Below, one piece after another: positions 26,330 to 35,669 of a DNA stretch of 64,000 nucleotides; position 1 is the first letter of the stretch, and each line of letters opens with the position of its first letter. The position numbers and the translations under genes were made by a program. The DNA comes from Phenylobacterium sp. SCN 70-31 (lineage in GTDB: Bacteria; Pseudomonadota; Alphaproteobacteria; Caulobacterales; Caulobacteraceae): contig NZ_MEEX01000011.1 of assembly GCF_001724605.1 (NCBI RefSeq), positions 1 to 64,000 on the forward strand, written 5' to 3'. The notes beneath the pieces were generated by a model. The model searched no databases, was not told the origin of the DNA, and worked only from the letters and a program-made list of their open reading frames with translations.

Positions 26330-26986
26330 CTATGCGGCGCAGGCCGCCAGGATCTCGGCGCGGAGTTCGGGGATGCCCTCGCCCTTCTCGGACGAGGTCG
26401 CCAGCACGCGCGGGAAGGCGGCGGGACGGCGGGCGATCTTGCGGGTGGTCTCGGCGTGGACCTGCTCCAGGTCGCGGCCGCGCAGTTTGTCGACCTTGGT
26501 CAGGACGACCTGATAGCTGACCGCCGCGAGGTCGAAGGCCTCCATGGCCTCGAGGTCCAGGTCCTTCACGCCGTGCCGGCTGTCGATGAGCAGGTAGGCG
26601 CGCTTCAGGTTCGGCCGGCCGCGAAGATAGGCGCGCCCGAGGTTCTGGAACTTGTTCTTCTCGCCCCGGCTGACCTTGGCGAAGCCGTATCCCGGGAGGT
26701 CGACGAGCCGCAGGGTGTCGTCGGCCACGAAGAAGTTGATCTCGCGCGTCCGGCCGGGCGCGGTCGAGGCCCGCGCCAGGTGCGTTCGCCCGGTGACGGC
26801 GTTGATGAGCGAACTCTTGCCGACGTTGGACCGGCCGGCGAACGCCACCTCGGGCAGGTCCGCCGGCGGCAGGCCGTCCATGCGCACCGCGCCCATCAGG
26901 AACGTCACGGGATGGGCGAAGAAGACCCGCGCCGCCTCGAGGGCCTCGGCGTCGAACCCGGACTCCGGGGCGGCGGGGCCGGTCAC
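26330..26986 (-). CDS. engB: ribosome biogenesis GTPase EngB/YsxC
   Basis: A 218-residue GTPase for assembly of the large ribosomal subunit. G1 is [12 protein letters not shown]2 region [14 protein letters not shown]3 [11 protein letters not shown], and G4 LTKVDKL. The start is GTG at 26986, overlapping the yidC stop (GTGA), so translation is coupled. The order rpmH-rnpA-yidC-engB is typical of the class. Confidence 0.96.
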   Translation of the reverse strand: MTGPAAPESGFDAEALEAARVFFAHPVTFLMGAVRMDGLPPADLPEVAFAGRSNVGKSSLINAVTGRTHLARASTAPGRTREINFFVADDTLRLVDLPGYGFAKVSRGEKNKFQNLGRAYLRGRPNLKRAYLLIDSRHGVKDLDLEAMEAFDLAAVSYQVVLTKVDKLRGRDLEQVHAETTRKIARRPAAFPRVLATSSEKGEGIPELRAEILAACAA

Positions 26987-28782
26987 CCGGCCTCCTTCGG
27001 CTTGCCCTGGAGGCGGCGGATGATCTGGTCGATCGGGTTGTCCACCTTGAACCGGCGCATGATCACGTACTGCTGGGCCACGGTCAGGATGTTGGACCAT
27101 GTGTAGTAGACGAGCAGGCCGATCGCGAACTGGGCCAGGATGAAGGTGAACAGGATCGGCATGAGCTGGAAGATCCGCTGCTGGATCGGGTCCGGCGCCG
27201 GCGGGTTCATCGAGGTGGTGAGCCAGGTGGTGAAGCCGTACAGGATCGGCAGCACGCCGATGTGCAGGAAGCCCGGCGGCGTCCCGTAGGCGAACAGGCT
27301 GCCGATCATGGGCAGCGTGCCGGGATCCCAGGGTATCAGGCCGAACAGGTTGAAGATCGTCGTGGGGTCGGGCGCCGAGAGGTCCTTGATATAGCCCACG
27401 AACGGCGCGTGCCGCATGTCGATGGCGAGCTGCAGGACCTTGAAGAGGGCGAAGAAGACCGGGATCTGGAGGAAGATCGGCAGGCAGCCCGCGAGCGGGT
27501 TCACCTTTTCCTTCTGGTAGAGCGCCAGGAGCTCCTGCTGCTGTTTCTGCGGGTCGTTCTTGTACTTCTCGCGCAGCTCGGTCATCGCCGGCTGCACCTT
27601 CTTCATCTTCGTCATCGCCTCGTACTGCTTGTTGGCGAGGGGGAAGAAGATGAGGCGGACCACGACCGTCAGGATCAGGATGGCGACGCCGAAGTTGCCG
27701 ACATGGCCGTAGAGCCACGACAGGAAGTCGTAGACCGGCCGGGTCAGGAACCAGAGCATGCCCCAGTCGATGGCCTCGTCCAGGTGCGCCGCCTTCAGCT
27801 TGTCCTGATAGTCGCGCAGGATCGGCGCGTTCTTGGCGCCGGCGAAGACATGGGTGGAGATGGTGATCTGTCGGCCGGGCGCGATCGCCTGGGCCTGGCC
27901 CACGAAGTTGGCGTCCAGCACGTTGACGCCGGGCGCGCGGGTCAGACGGTACTGACCCTGGATCTGCTGGTTCTGGGCCGGGATCATGGCGGCCAGCCAG
28001 TAGTGGTCGGTGATTCCGATCCATCCGCCCTGGGCCGTATAGGTCGGGCTGGAGCCGTCCTTCTGCCATTTGGCGTACTTCAGCGGCCGGCGCTTCTCGA
28101 GCCATCCCATGCCGCCTTCGTGGACCACGCCGTTGCGGCCTGCCGTGGGCGGCACGCCCTGGCGCTGCACCGATCCGTAGGGCGCCAGCGTGACGGGCTG
28201 GCCGCTGGTGTTGGCGACGGTGTCGGTGACGGTGAACATGTACTTGTCGTCCACCGCGATGATGCGGGTGAACGTCAGCCCCTGGCCGTTGGAATAGGTC
28301 AGGGTCACCGGCTGGCCGGGCGCCAGCGTGGAGCCCTCGGCCAGGGTCCAGACGGTCTGCGGCCCGGGCAGGCCCGGGACGTTGGCGCCGGTCCAGCCCG
28401 TATCGGCGAACCACGCGTACTGGGTCCCCTCGGGCCGGAACAGCTCCACCGGCGGCGAATCCTTCGCCAGGGTCTGGCGGTGCATCAGCAGGTAGAGGTC
28501 GTCGATCCGGGCGCCGCGCAGCGACAGAGAGCCCTTGAGATAGGGTGTGGCGATCGGGACGCGGGGCGATGCGGTGACCGCCGCGTCGCGCGTGACGGCC
28601 TGAGGCACGGCCGGCGCGGCAGGCCCGGCGGCGGACGCCGTCGCCGCGGCCGGCGCCTGACGGGCGCGCTCCTCGGCCTGACGGCGCGACTGCGGGTCGA
28701 TGACGAACACCTGGTAGACCAGGAGCAGAAGGGCCGCGCACACGAAGAAGATGATCGTGTTGCGGGTGTTGTCGTCTCTCAT
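26983..28782 (-). CDS. yidC: membrane protein insertase YidC
   Basis: A 599-residue insertase of the inner membrane that works alone or with SecYEG. It starts with an N-terminal transmembrane helix ([19 protein letters not shown]), then a large periplasmic beta domain, then the conserved core ([59 protein letters not shown]). It overlaps rnpA by four bases upstream and engB by four downstream. Confidence 0.97.
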   Translation of the reverse strand: MRDDNTRNTIIFFVCAALLLLVYQVFVIDPQSRRQAEERARQAPAAATASAAGPAAPAVPQAVTRDAAVTASPRVPIATPYLKGSLSLRGARIDDLYLLMHRQTLAKDSPPVELFRPEGTQYAWFADTGWTGANVPGLPGPQTVWTLAEGSTLAPGQPVTLTYSNGQGLTFTRIIAVDDKYMFTVTDTVANTSGQPVTLAPYGSVQRQGVPPTAGRNGVVHEGGMGWLEKRRPLKYAKWQKDGSSPTYTAQGGWIGITDHYWLAAMIPAQNQQIQGQYRLTRAPGVNVLDANFVGQAQAIAPGRQITISTHVFAGAKNAPILRDYQDKLKAAHLDEAIDWGMLWFLTRPVYDFLSWLYGHVGNFGVAILILTVVVRLIFFPLANKQYEAMTKMKKVQPAMTELREKYKNDPQKQQQELLALYQKEKVNPLAGCLPIFLQIPVFFALFKVLQLAIDMRHAPFVGYIKDLSAPDPTTIFNLFGLIPWDPGTLPMIGSLFAYGTPPGFLHIGVLPILYGFTTWLTTSMNPPAPDPIQQRIFQLMPILFTFILAQFAIGLLVYYTWSNILTVAQQYVIMRRFKVDNPIDQIIRRLQGKPKEAG

Positions 28783-29198
28783 GGGCGGGACGCGGGGCTT
28801 CCGTCGGCGGGAGGGGGCGGCGCTGAAGTCTGCGGATGGGGGGCCGCGCGGTCGGCGCCGAGCCTTATCAGCGCGGTTTTCACGTCGTCAAGCAGACGGG
28901 GCCAAGGGCGGCCGATGGTCCCGCCTCTGGCGATCAGCACATAGTCGACGCCCGGCGCGCCATGCTGGGGCAGGATCAGGCGGGCGACTTCGCGCAGGCG
29001 GCGCTTGGCCCGGTTGCGCTCGACGGCGCCGCCGATGCGTTTGGTGGCGGTGAAGCCCACGCGGATCCTCGGATCGCCATCGCCGCGCGGACGCGCCTGC
29101 ACGACGACGGCCCCCTTCGCGAAAAAGGGGGCCTGGGCGCAGGCGAGAAACTCGCTGCGCGTCTTCAATCTCTGGATGACAGTCCCGGCGTCCGCCAT
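28779..29198 (-). CDS. rnpA: ribonuclease P protein component
   Basis: A 139-residue RnpA, which binds the M1 RNA to mature tRNA 5' ends. The RNR signature is [16 protein letters not shown]. The proline/alanine-rich tail ([16 protein letters not shown]) is longer than the usual family end. Start ATG at 29198; its end overlaps the yidC start by four bases. The yidD gene often found between rnpA and yidC is absent. Confidence 0.95.
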   Translation of the reverse strand: MADAGTVIQRLKTRSEFLACAQAPFFAKGAVVVQARPRGDGDPRIRVGFTATKRIGGAVERNRAKRRLREVARLILPQHGAPGVDYVLIARGGTIGRPWPRLLDDVKTALIRLGADRAAPHPQTSAPPPPADGSPASRP

Positions 29199-29223
29199 GC
29201 GGACACCTTACCGTATGGCGCGC

Positions 29224-29358
29224 CTAGGCGCTCAGACGCTTGCGGCCCTTGGCGCGGCGACGAGCCAGGATCTTTTGCCCGTTCTTGGTGGACATGCGCA
29301 GGCGGAAGCCGTGACGGCGCTTGCGCACGAGTCGGGACGGCTGAAAGGTCCGCTTCAC
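29224..29358 (-). CDS. rpmH: 50S ribosomal protein L34
   Basis: Read on the minus strand this 44-residue gene gives [20 protein letters not shown] and ends KGRKRLSA, the complete L34 sequence. The start is GTG at 29358; no ATG is available. It lies 25 bases upstream of rnpA. Confidence 0.96.
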   Translation of the reverse strand: MKRTFQPSRLVRKRRHGFRLRMSTKNGQKILARRRAKGRKRLSA

Positions 29359-29438
29359 GAGAGTGGCTCCGGTCGAAAATCGAGCGGCGGTGGATAGTGG
29401 AACGTCCGGGGTGTGTCAACCGCCAGGCCGCGGTTCAT

Positions 29439-30191
29439 TCACTCCGCCAGGGTCACCACCACCGGCCCGCGGCGCGTGGCCACCAGGGTGTGCTCGTACT
29501 GCACCGTCGGTTCGCCGCCCGGCGGCCGCAGGGTCCAGCCGTCGTCGTTCGTCTCCTCCACCCAGTCGGCGCCCAGGCTCAGGAACGGCTCCAGCGTGAA
29601 GACGAGGCCCTCGGTGATGCGGCGCCGCTCGCCCGGCTCATGCCAGGTGGGGATCTCGGTGGGCGCCTCGTGCAGCGCGGCCCCCACGCCGTGGCTGGCC
29701 AGGTTGCGGACCAGGCTGTACCCGTTTCGTCGCGCGAAGGCCTCGATCTGGCGGCCGGGTTCGCCCAGGGCGGCGCCCGGCCGGACAGCCCGGATGCCGG
29801 TCCACAGCGCACGGCGACCGTCCCGGCAGAGACGTTCCACCCGCCGGCTGACCGGCGGAACCGCGAAACTGGCGCCGGTGTCGCCGAAGAAGCCGTCCAG
29901 TTCGGCCGAGACGTCGATGTTCACCAGGTCGCCCGCCTCGATCCGGCGCTCGCCGGGAACACCGTGCGCCACGTCGGGTCCCACGGATATGCAGGTGGCG
30001 CCGGGAAAGCCGTAGGTCAGTTCGGGCGCCGGCCGTGCGCCGCCCGTCTCCAGCATCGCCCGGCCCAGGGCGTCCAGTTCGCGGGTGGTGATCCCGGGCT
30101 CCAGCGCCTCGCCCATGGCCTTGAGCGTGCGGGCGACCAACCGGCCCGCCGCCTTCAGCTTCTCCAGGTCGTCTTCGTTGCCGATGGTCAT
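29439..30191 (-). CDS. map: type I methionine aminopeptidase
   Basis: A 250-residue metallo-aminopeptidase that removes N-terminal Met after deformylation. The five metal ligands are visible: two Asp in NIDVSAELDGFFGDTG, His in NLASHGVG, Glu in VFTLEPFLSLG, and Glu in VQYEHTLVA; the substrate His is in VAHGVPGER. The ATG at 30191 has GAGG eight bases upstream; a GTG at 30200 is the alternative. It is the last gene of the TetR-oxidoreductase unit, so this may not be the cell's only copy. Confidence 0.92.
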   Translation of the reverse strand: MTIGNEDDLEKLKAAGRLVARTLKAMGEALEPGITTRELDALGRAMLETGGARPAPELTYGFPGATCISVGPDVAHGVPGERRIEAGDLVNIDVSAELDGFFGDTGASFAVPPVSRRVERLCRDGRRALWTGIRAVRPGAALGEPGRQIEAFARRNGYSLVRNLASHGVGAALHEAPTEIPTWHEPGERRRITEGLVFTLEPFLSLGADWVEETNDDGWTLRPPGGEPTVQYEHTLVATRRGPVVVTLAE

Positions 30192-30201
30192 CGACGCCAC
30201 C

Positions 30202-31194
30202 TCACAGATCGGGTCGGATGATGGTCTTGCCCACCACCTTGCGCTGAGCCAGCGTCTCGTAGGCCTCCCGCCACCGATCCAGCGGATACTCTGCGTGGAC
30301 CCGCGGCTTCACCTTGCCCTCTTCGGCCAGGCGCCAGATCGCGGCGGTGTTCTCGCGGCCCTTCTCGGGGAACTGACGCCCGTATTCGCCGGCCCGCACG
30401 CCGTGGACCGAAAACCCCTTGATGAGGGCGATGTTGACCGGAAGCGTGGGCAGCCGGCCCGACGTGAAGCCGATGGACAGGATGCGCCCGCCAAAGGCGA
30501 TGCAGCGCACGCTGTCGTCGAAGATGTCACCGCCGACGGGATCGTATATCACGTCCGCGCCGCGCCCCCCGGTCAGCGCCTTCACGCGTTCACGGAAGCC
30601 CTCCGTGACGTTCAACAGCGCCTCGGGGCCGTATTCCTCGCCGATCACCGCCAGCTTCTCGTCCGAGGCCGAAGCGGCGATCACCTTGCAGCCCATCGTC
30701 CGGGCCAGGTCGACGGCGGCCAGACCCACGCCGCCCGCCGCGCCGTGCACCAGAACCCACTCCCCCGGCTGGGCGTCCGCCGCACGCACCAGAGCCACAT
30801 AGGCGGTCAGGTAGGCCACGGGATAGCCCGCCGCCTCGCCATAGCTCAGCCGCGACGGCTTGGGTTGCAGGATCGCGGCCGGCAGCACCACATATTCCGC
30901 GAAGACGCCGCGCCCGCCCGCACAGACGGCGTCGCCCGGCTTGAAGGCGGTCACGCCAGGGCCCACCGCATCCACCTCGCCCGCCATCTCCAGGCCGCCG
31001 ATGAAGGGCAGGTCGGGCTTGTGCTGGTGCTCGCCTCGGGTCTGCATCAGGTCGGGGAAATTCACGGCGGCGGCGCGCACCCGCACGCGGACCTCGCCGG
31101 GACCCGGCTCGGGACGGGCGATCTCGCGCACGGAGACACCCTGGTAGTCCGGGGCCAGGCGGTCGACGACGAGCGCGCGCATGGTGTCGGCCAT
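30202..31194 (-). CDS. zinc-free NADPH:quinone oxidoreductase family protein
   Basis: A 330-residue medium-chain dehydrogenase/reductase of the quinone oxidoreductase type. It has the substrate-entry segment AAAVNFPDLMQTRGEHQ, the nucleotide motif VLVHGAAGGVGLAAVDLA, and no zinc-ligand cysteines in the usual lobe. Probable activities are reduction of quinones or enoyl compounds. Its ATG at 31194 overlaps the TetR stop (TGATG), so regulator and enzyme are co-translated. Confidence 0.92.
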   Translation of the reverse strand: MADTMRALVVDRLAPDYQGVSVREIARPEPGPGEVRVRVRAAAVNFPDLMQTRGEHQHKPDLPFIGGLEMAGEVDAVGPGVTAFKPGDAVCAGGRGVFAEYVVLPAAILQPKPSRLSYGEAAGYPVAYLTAYVALVRAADAQPGEWVLVHGAAGGVGLAAVDLARTMGCKVIAASASDEKLAVIGEEYGPEALLNVTEGFRERVKALTGGRGADVIYDPVGGDIFDDSVRCIAFGGRILSIGFTSGRLPTLPVNIALIKGFSVHGVRAGEYGRQFPEKGRENTAAIWRLAEEGKVKPRVHAEYPLDRWREAYETLAQRKVVGKTIIRPDL

Positions 31195-31832
31195 CAGCAC
31201 TGCGCTCCCGGCAGGCCGCGCAGGCCGTCGAGGATCATGGCCACCGCGAAGTCGGCCGCCACGGCGGTGTCGATGGGACGCCGCTCCAGCATCTTGTCGC
31301 AGACCTCGCGCGCCACGGCGATGCAGGCGGCCGTCATGTATTCGGAATCCGAGACCGGCCCCCGGCCCGCCTCGATGGCGTCCTCGATCGCATCCTTCAC
31401 CTCGGCGAACACGGCGGCCATCTCGGGCGTCTCGCCATGGATGTGGGGATGCGGCTCTCCGGCCGGGCGCCGGGCGGCCCAGCTCACATGCTCGTCGGCC
31501 ATGAATTCGAAATAGGCCACGATGGCGGCGCGGACGAAGTCTTCGAACGACAGTCCCTGGGTCCGCAGCGACTTGAGGACCGGCGCGAACCGCCGGGCGC
31601 CGTCGTCGGCGAGGGCGGCGAACACCTCCTCTTTCGAGCGGTAGTAGTTGTAGAACGTGCCCGCGGCGAGACCCGTCCGTCGGATGATGTCGCGCACCGT
31701 GGCCGCCTCGTAGCCCAGTTCGCCGAACACCTCGCGCGCGGCGTCCAGGATGGCCTGCCGGTTCTGGACCTTGGTCTGCTCGCGTTTGCCCCCTGAGAGC
31801 TTTTCGACGGGGAGGTAGGCGACCTGCGACAT
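31194..31832 (-). CDS. TetR-family transcriptional regulator
   Basis: A 212-residue TetR regulator. The DNA-binding domain is ILDAAREVFGELGYEAATVRDIIRRTGLAAGTFYNYYRSKEEVF in residues about 28-72. The C-terminal domain is of unknown specificity. It leads a unit with the quinone oxidoreductase and map, and a strong palindrome lies directly upstream of its start, so autoregulation is likely. Confidence 0.9.
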   Translation of the reverse strand: MSQVAYLPVEKLSGGKREQTKVQNRQAILDAAREVFGELGYEAATVRDIIRRTGLAAGTFYNYYRSKEEVFAALADDGARRFAPVLKSLRTQGLSFEDFVRAAIVAYFEFMADEHVSWAARRPAGEPHPHIHGETPEMAAVFAEVKDAIEDAIEAGRGPVSDSEYMTAACIAVAREVCDKMLERRPIDTAVAADFAVAMILDGLRGLPGAQC

Positions 31833-31840
31833 GCGAATCC

Positions 31841-31866
31841 TGACGCGCGAAAGTTGACGCGCGTCA
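31841..31866. promoter_or_regulatory. probable TetR operator
   Basis: TGACGCGCGTCA (31855-31866) is a perfect 12-bp palindrome, and a further half-site TGACGCGCG lies at 31841-31849, 14 bases away in direct repeat. The site begins nine bases upstream of the TetR start. Confidence 0.6.
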
Positions 31867-32004
31867 TTCTAGAGGGGTGTCCGCTACGACAGCAAAGGGT
31901 TTCCGCAAGCGGAAGGCGCCCCCGACACAGCGGACGGCGCCCTGGCCTCCTGCTTCCTGGGCCTCCTGCTTCGCCGGCGCCCGATGGTCCGGCGGCACGG
32001 TGCG

Positions 32005-32928
32005 TCAGACCGTGCGCTGGGCGCGATCCTTCTCGTTGGCGCCCTTGATGGCGTCGCGGGCGGCGGCCCACTCCGCATCGCCCCATTCGGACAGCCGCGC
32101 GAACCCGCCCCCGCCCTTCAGATGGCCGCCGCCGTCGATGGCGATGGTCTGGCCGTTCACATAGGCCGAGCCCGGGTCCAGCAGATAGACGGCGAGGTTG
32201 GCCAGTTCGCGCATCTCGCCGTTGCGGTTCAGCGGAATGGTCGGGTCGGCCTTTTCGGGCGCGCCGCCCATCGCGCCGGTCGAGCCGGGGTTCAGGCGGG
32301 CCCATGCGCCCTCGGTCGGGAAGGGTCCCGGCGCGATGGCGTTGAACCGCACCCCCCGGCCGCCCCACTCCACCGCCAGCGACTGCGTCATGACGTTCAG
32401 GCCGGCCTTCGACATGGCCGACGGCACCGTGAACGGCCCCCCATGCCAGACCCAGGTGGTCAGGATCGAGACGACCGAGGCGTGCCGGCCCTCGGCGAGC
32501 CAGCGCTTGCCCGCGTCCAGGGTGACGAAGAACGAGCCGCGGAAGACGATGTTGGCGATGGCGTCGAAGCCCCGGGGGCTCAGGTCTTCGGTGCGGCTGA
32601 TGAAATTGCCCGCCGCGTTGTTGACGAGTCCGGTCAGGGCGCCGCCGGTCCAGACCTCGTCCATCGCCTCGTGGATCGCCTCGGGCACGCGGATATCGCA
32701 GGCCATCCCCACGCACCGCCCGCCCCCGGGGTGAGCATCCGTCAGTTCCTTCGCGGTCGCCTCGATGACGCTCCCGCGTCGGCCCCAGATATAGACGTCG
32801 GCGCCCAGCGCCACACACGCTTCGGCCATCACCTTCCCCAGTCCGGTGCCGCCGCCGGTGATGAGGATACGCTGGCCCTTCATGAGGCCCGGCTTGAACA
32901 TCAGGTCGTCAAGGCTCAACTCGGCCAT
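32005..32928 (-). CDS. short-chain dehydrogenase/reductase, 2,4-dienoyl-CoA reductase-like
   Basis: A 307-residue SDR. The nucleotide motif is ILITGGGTGLGKVMAEA, followed by LVNNAAGNFISRTEDLSP. The early FKPGLMKGQ and the GNFISR segment resemble peroxisomal-type 2,4-dienoyl-CoA reductases. The usual catalytic Tyr-x-x-x-Lys is not obvious; PSAMSKAGLNVMTQSLAVEW carries Lys with Ser in the Tyr place, as in dienoyl reductases. This fits an acyl-CoA metabolism neighbourhood. Confidence 0.85.
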   Translation of the reverse strand: MAELSLDDLMFKPGLMKGQRILITGGGTGLGKVMAEACVALGADVYIWGRRGSVIEATAKELTDAHPGGGRCVGMACDIRVPEAIHEAMDEVWTGGALTGLVNNAAGNFISRTEDLSPRGFDAIANIVFRGSFFVTLDAGKRWLAEGRHASVVSILTTWVWHGGPFTVPSAMSKAGLNVMTQSLAVEWGGRGVRFNAIAPGPFPTEGAWARLNPGSTGAMGGAPEKADPTIPLNRNGEMRELANLAVYLLDPGSAYVNGQTIAIDGGGHLKGGGGFARLSEWGDAEWAAARDAIKGANEKDRAQRTV

Positions 32929-33066
32929 CGTCGCCTCCCTTCGTCGTTGTTGCGACGAGCAGGCCGCGCTGACGTGGGGTCGGTCAAGCGACCACGGCGC
33001 CGCCGGCAGCTCTCATGTGGCGCCGCCCTCATGTAGCGCCGCCTTCCCGGCCTCGGACGAAACCGC

Positions 33067-34650
33067 TCAGATCTGCCGCGCCCGGCCTTCCCAATAGGGC
33101 GCTCGCACCTTGCCGCGCTGGATCTTGCCCGCCTCGGAGCGGGGCAGCTCGGTCGCGAAATCCAGGCTGCGCGGAACCTTGAAGCTGGGCAGCGCATCGC
33201 GGGCGAACGCCAGGATCTCCTGCGCCAGAAGGTCAGAGGGCTCATAGCCTGGCTTCAGCAGGATCACCGCCTTGACCTGTTCGCCCCACTCGTCGTGCGG
33301 CACGCCCACCGTCGCGCTGTCGGCCACCGCCTCGTGCTTGATCAGTTCGTTGTCGACCTCCTGTGGATAGATGTTCACACCCCCGGAGATGATCGTCTCG
33401 GCGCTGCGGCCGGTCAGGAACAGGTACCCGTCGTCGTCGAAGTAGCCCATGTCGCCCATGGTGAAGTAGTCGCCGACGCGCGACGCCTGGGTCTTCGTCT
33501 GGTCCTTGTAGTAGGTGAAGCCGCCGCCGGGCGGGAGCTGGTGGTAGATCGTGCCCGAGACGTTGGGCGGGCACTCGGCGCCCTGCTCGTCCAGGATCTT
33601 CGAGCCCAGCAGCTCGGGCCGCTTGCCCACCGACCCCGGCTTCCGCAGCCATTCCTCGGAGCTGATCGTGAAGCCCGCCCCGCCTTCCGACCCGGCGTAG
33701 TACTCGCTGAGGATGGGCCCCAGCCACTCGATCATCGCGTGCTTCACCTCGGGCGGGCACGGGGCGGCGCCATGCACCACGTACTTGAGCGAGGAGAGAT
33801 CATACTTCGCCTTCACCGCAGCAGGCAGCGCGAGCAGCCGCTGGAACATGATCGGGACCAGATGCATGTGCGTGACCCGGCGCTCGGCGATCGTGGCCAG
33901 CGTGCGCTCGGAATCCCATTTGTCGAGGAAGACGAGGGTCGCGCCCGCGCCCATGGCCGCGCGGATGTCGAACGCCAGCGGGGCCGCGTGATAGGCCGGG
34001 CCGGCGCAGAGCTGGACCGAGTCCGCGTCGTACCCGCGCAGGGCGTACAGCGCCTGGGGGACCAGAACCGGCGAGGCGCGATGCACCCCCTTGGGGCGGC
34101 CGGTCGTGCCCGAGGTGTAGAGCATCTGATTGCCCAGAACCGGGTCGGGGATGTCGGAAGGATCGAGCCCGTCCAGGGCGGACTCATAGGGCGAAAAGCC
34201 GTCGATGGCCCCGCCGACGGCGATCTTCAGCTTGAGCCCGGGCGTCTGGTCGGCCGCCGGGCCGGCGGTGGCGATCCGGGCCTCGGCGAAGACCGCCTTC
34301 GCCTCGCAGTCGTTGAGAATGTAGGCGATCTCGTCGACGGTCAGATGCCAGTTGATCGGCGTGAGGCGGAAGCCCCCGCGCAGAACCGCAGCCTGGATCT
34401 CCACGAACTCGCCGCGGTTGGACATGACCAGGGCAACCGCGTCGCCCGCTTGCAGGCCGGCCGCGCGCAGCCGGCGCACGATGCGGTTCGCGTTGGCGTT
34501 GACCTCTGCGAAGTCGCGCGTTCGCCCGTCCGGGTCGATCACGGCGGGCTTGCCGGGCTGCACCTCGGCCCAGACCGCCGTGGTCATGCCGTCGAGCGCC
34601 GCCGCCTCGAGCCGAGCGTCCAGCCCACGGCCGTCGATCACCGCATCCAT
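33067..34650 (-). CDS. acyl-CoA synthetase (AMP-forming)
   Basis: A 527-residue ANL-superfamily ligase activating a carboxylic acid as acyl-AMP and then acyl-CoA. The P-loop is LYTSGTTGRPKGVHRA; the hinge GYFDDDGYLFLTGRSAETI and the C-terminal lysine region SEAGKIQRGKVR are present. The His/Glu-rich substrate segment (VVHGAAPCPPEVK, EYYAGSEGG) suits fatty or aromatic acids. A palindrome is centred about 50 bases upstream of the start. Confidence 0.93.
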   Translation of the reverse strand: MDAVIDGRGLDARLEAAALDGMTTAVWAEVQPGKPAVIDPDGRTRDFAEVNANANRIVRRLRAAGLQAGDAVALVMSNRGEFVEIQAAVLRGGFRLTPINWHLTVDEIAYILNDCEAKAVFAEARIATAGPAADQTPGLKLKIAVGGAIDGFSPYESALDGLDPSDIPDPVLGNQMLYTSGTTGRPKGVHRASPVLVPQALYALRGYDADSVQLCAGPAYHAAPLAFDIRAAMGAGATLVFLDKWDSERTLATIAERRVTHMHLVPIMFQRLLALPAAVKAKYDLSSLKYVVHGAAPCPPEVKHAMIEWLGPILSEYYAGSEGGAGFTISSEEWLRKPGSVGKRPELLGSKILDEQGAECPPNVSGTIYHQLPPGGGFTYYKDQTKTQASRVGDYFTMGDMGYFDDDGYLFLTGRSAETIISGGVNIYPQEVDNELIKHEAVADSATVGVPHDEWGEQVKAVILLKPGYEPSDLLAQEILAFARDALPSFKVPRSLDFATELPRSEAGKIQRGKVRAPYWEGRARQI

Positions 34651-34691
34651 CCCGTTTCCTCCGCACCTCGGCTTTACGCCGTATATTATTC

Positions 34692-34709
34692 TCGATCTTC
34701 GAAGATCGA
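34692..34709. promoter_or_regulatory. 18-bp perfect palindrome upstream of the acyl-CoA synthetase
   Basis: TCGATCTTCGAAGATCGA reads the same on both strands. It lies 42 bases upstream of the synthetase start and 26 bases before the hydrolase stop (both genes leftward). It looks like an operator; the regulator is not identified. Confidence 0.6.
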
Positions 34710-34735
34710 AGATGGCACGGACGCCGGGGCGGCGG

Positions 34736-35629
34736 CTAGATGGGCGATGGGGACGTCGCCGCCTCCACAGCGTCGCGCAAGGCCATGCGAACGCGTTCGG
34801 GACGCTCCATCGGCAGGAAGTGCGAGGTTCCGGGGACCGTCTCGTGGCGGAGCCTCGGGTTGGCGTCGACCTCGGCGCGATGCTCGTCGATCCGGGCCGT
34901 CGAGGCGATCTCGGCGCGCAGCATCCGGACCGGACAACGGACGTCGCGAAGCGCCTGGAACGGATCGTAGTTGTGGGTCCGGAAGTTCGAGGCCTCCCAG
35001 GCGGGCGCGCAGGTCAGCGTGACCTCGCCCGTCTCGGTCTCGCGGAAGCCGGCTTCCACATAGTCGGCCAGCTGTTCGGCGCTCCAGGTGCGGAAGGCGC
35101 CCCGGCCGCTGTAGGCCGCCACCGCGGCGGCCTTGTCCGGGAAGACGGCGCGCCGACGCTCGGCGCCGTCCGCCAGAGGGTTGGACTCGCCCGAGGCGGC
35201 GCGCTTCGGGTCGAAGAACACGGGATCGAACAGCACCAGTCGCCGCGCGCTGTCGGGCGCGGTCGCCGCCGACAGCAGGCAGGTGGTGCCCCCCATCGAA
35301 TGGCCGGCCAGCACCACGGCCCCCTCCGTCTCCGACCGGAGCAGGGCGATGAGGTCGTCGCGGAACTCGGGCCAGCCCTCGCGGCCTTCCACCACGGCCG
35401 GAAGGGTCGAGGCGCCGTGACCGCGCATGTCGACCGCCAGGAGGCGCATCGAGGCCGCCAGCGGCGCCAGGATCGAGCGGTAGGTGCGCGCATTGAAGCC
35501 GTTGGCATGGCAGAAGACCACGTCCACCGGCCGTTCCGGCGAGCCGAAATCCAGCACCGCCATCGCCCCGCCCCGCGAAGGCAGGTCCACATGCCGCGCG
35601 CGCGGCTCGAATTCGACGCTTCCGTCCAT
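34736..35629 (-). CDS. alpha/beta hydrolase
   Basis: A 297-residue alpha/beta hydrolase. Marks are VFCHANGFNARTYRSIL, nucleophile elbow AGHSMGGTTC, and C-terminal PGTSHFLPMERPE carrying the catalytic histidine. The HANGF segment is common in lipase/esterase-like family members. It shares the strand with the acyl-CoA synthetase 85 bases downstream. Confidence 0.88.
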   Translation of the reverse strand: MDGSVEFEPRARHVDLPSRGGAMAVLDFGSPERPVDVVFCHANGFNARTYRSILAPLAASMRLLAVDMRGHGASTLPAVVEGREGWPEFRDDLIALLRSETEGAVVLAGHSMGGTTCLLSAATAPDSARRLVLFDPVFFDPKRAASGESNPLADGAERRRAVFPDKAAAVAAYSGRGAFRTWSAEQLADYVEAGFRETETGEVTLTCAPAWEASNFRTHNYDPFQALRDVRCPVRMLRAEIASTARIDEHRAEVDANPRLRHETVPGTSHFLPMERPERVRMALRDAVEAATSPSPI

Positions 35630-35669
35630 GCCCCTTCCTAGCGGGGCGCCGCTGGGAAAGGAAAGCCGA

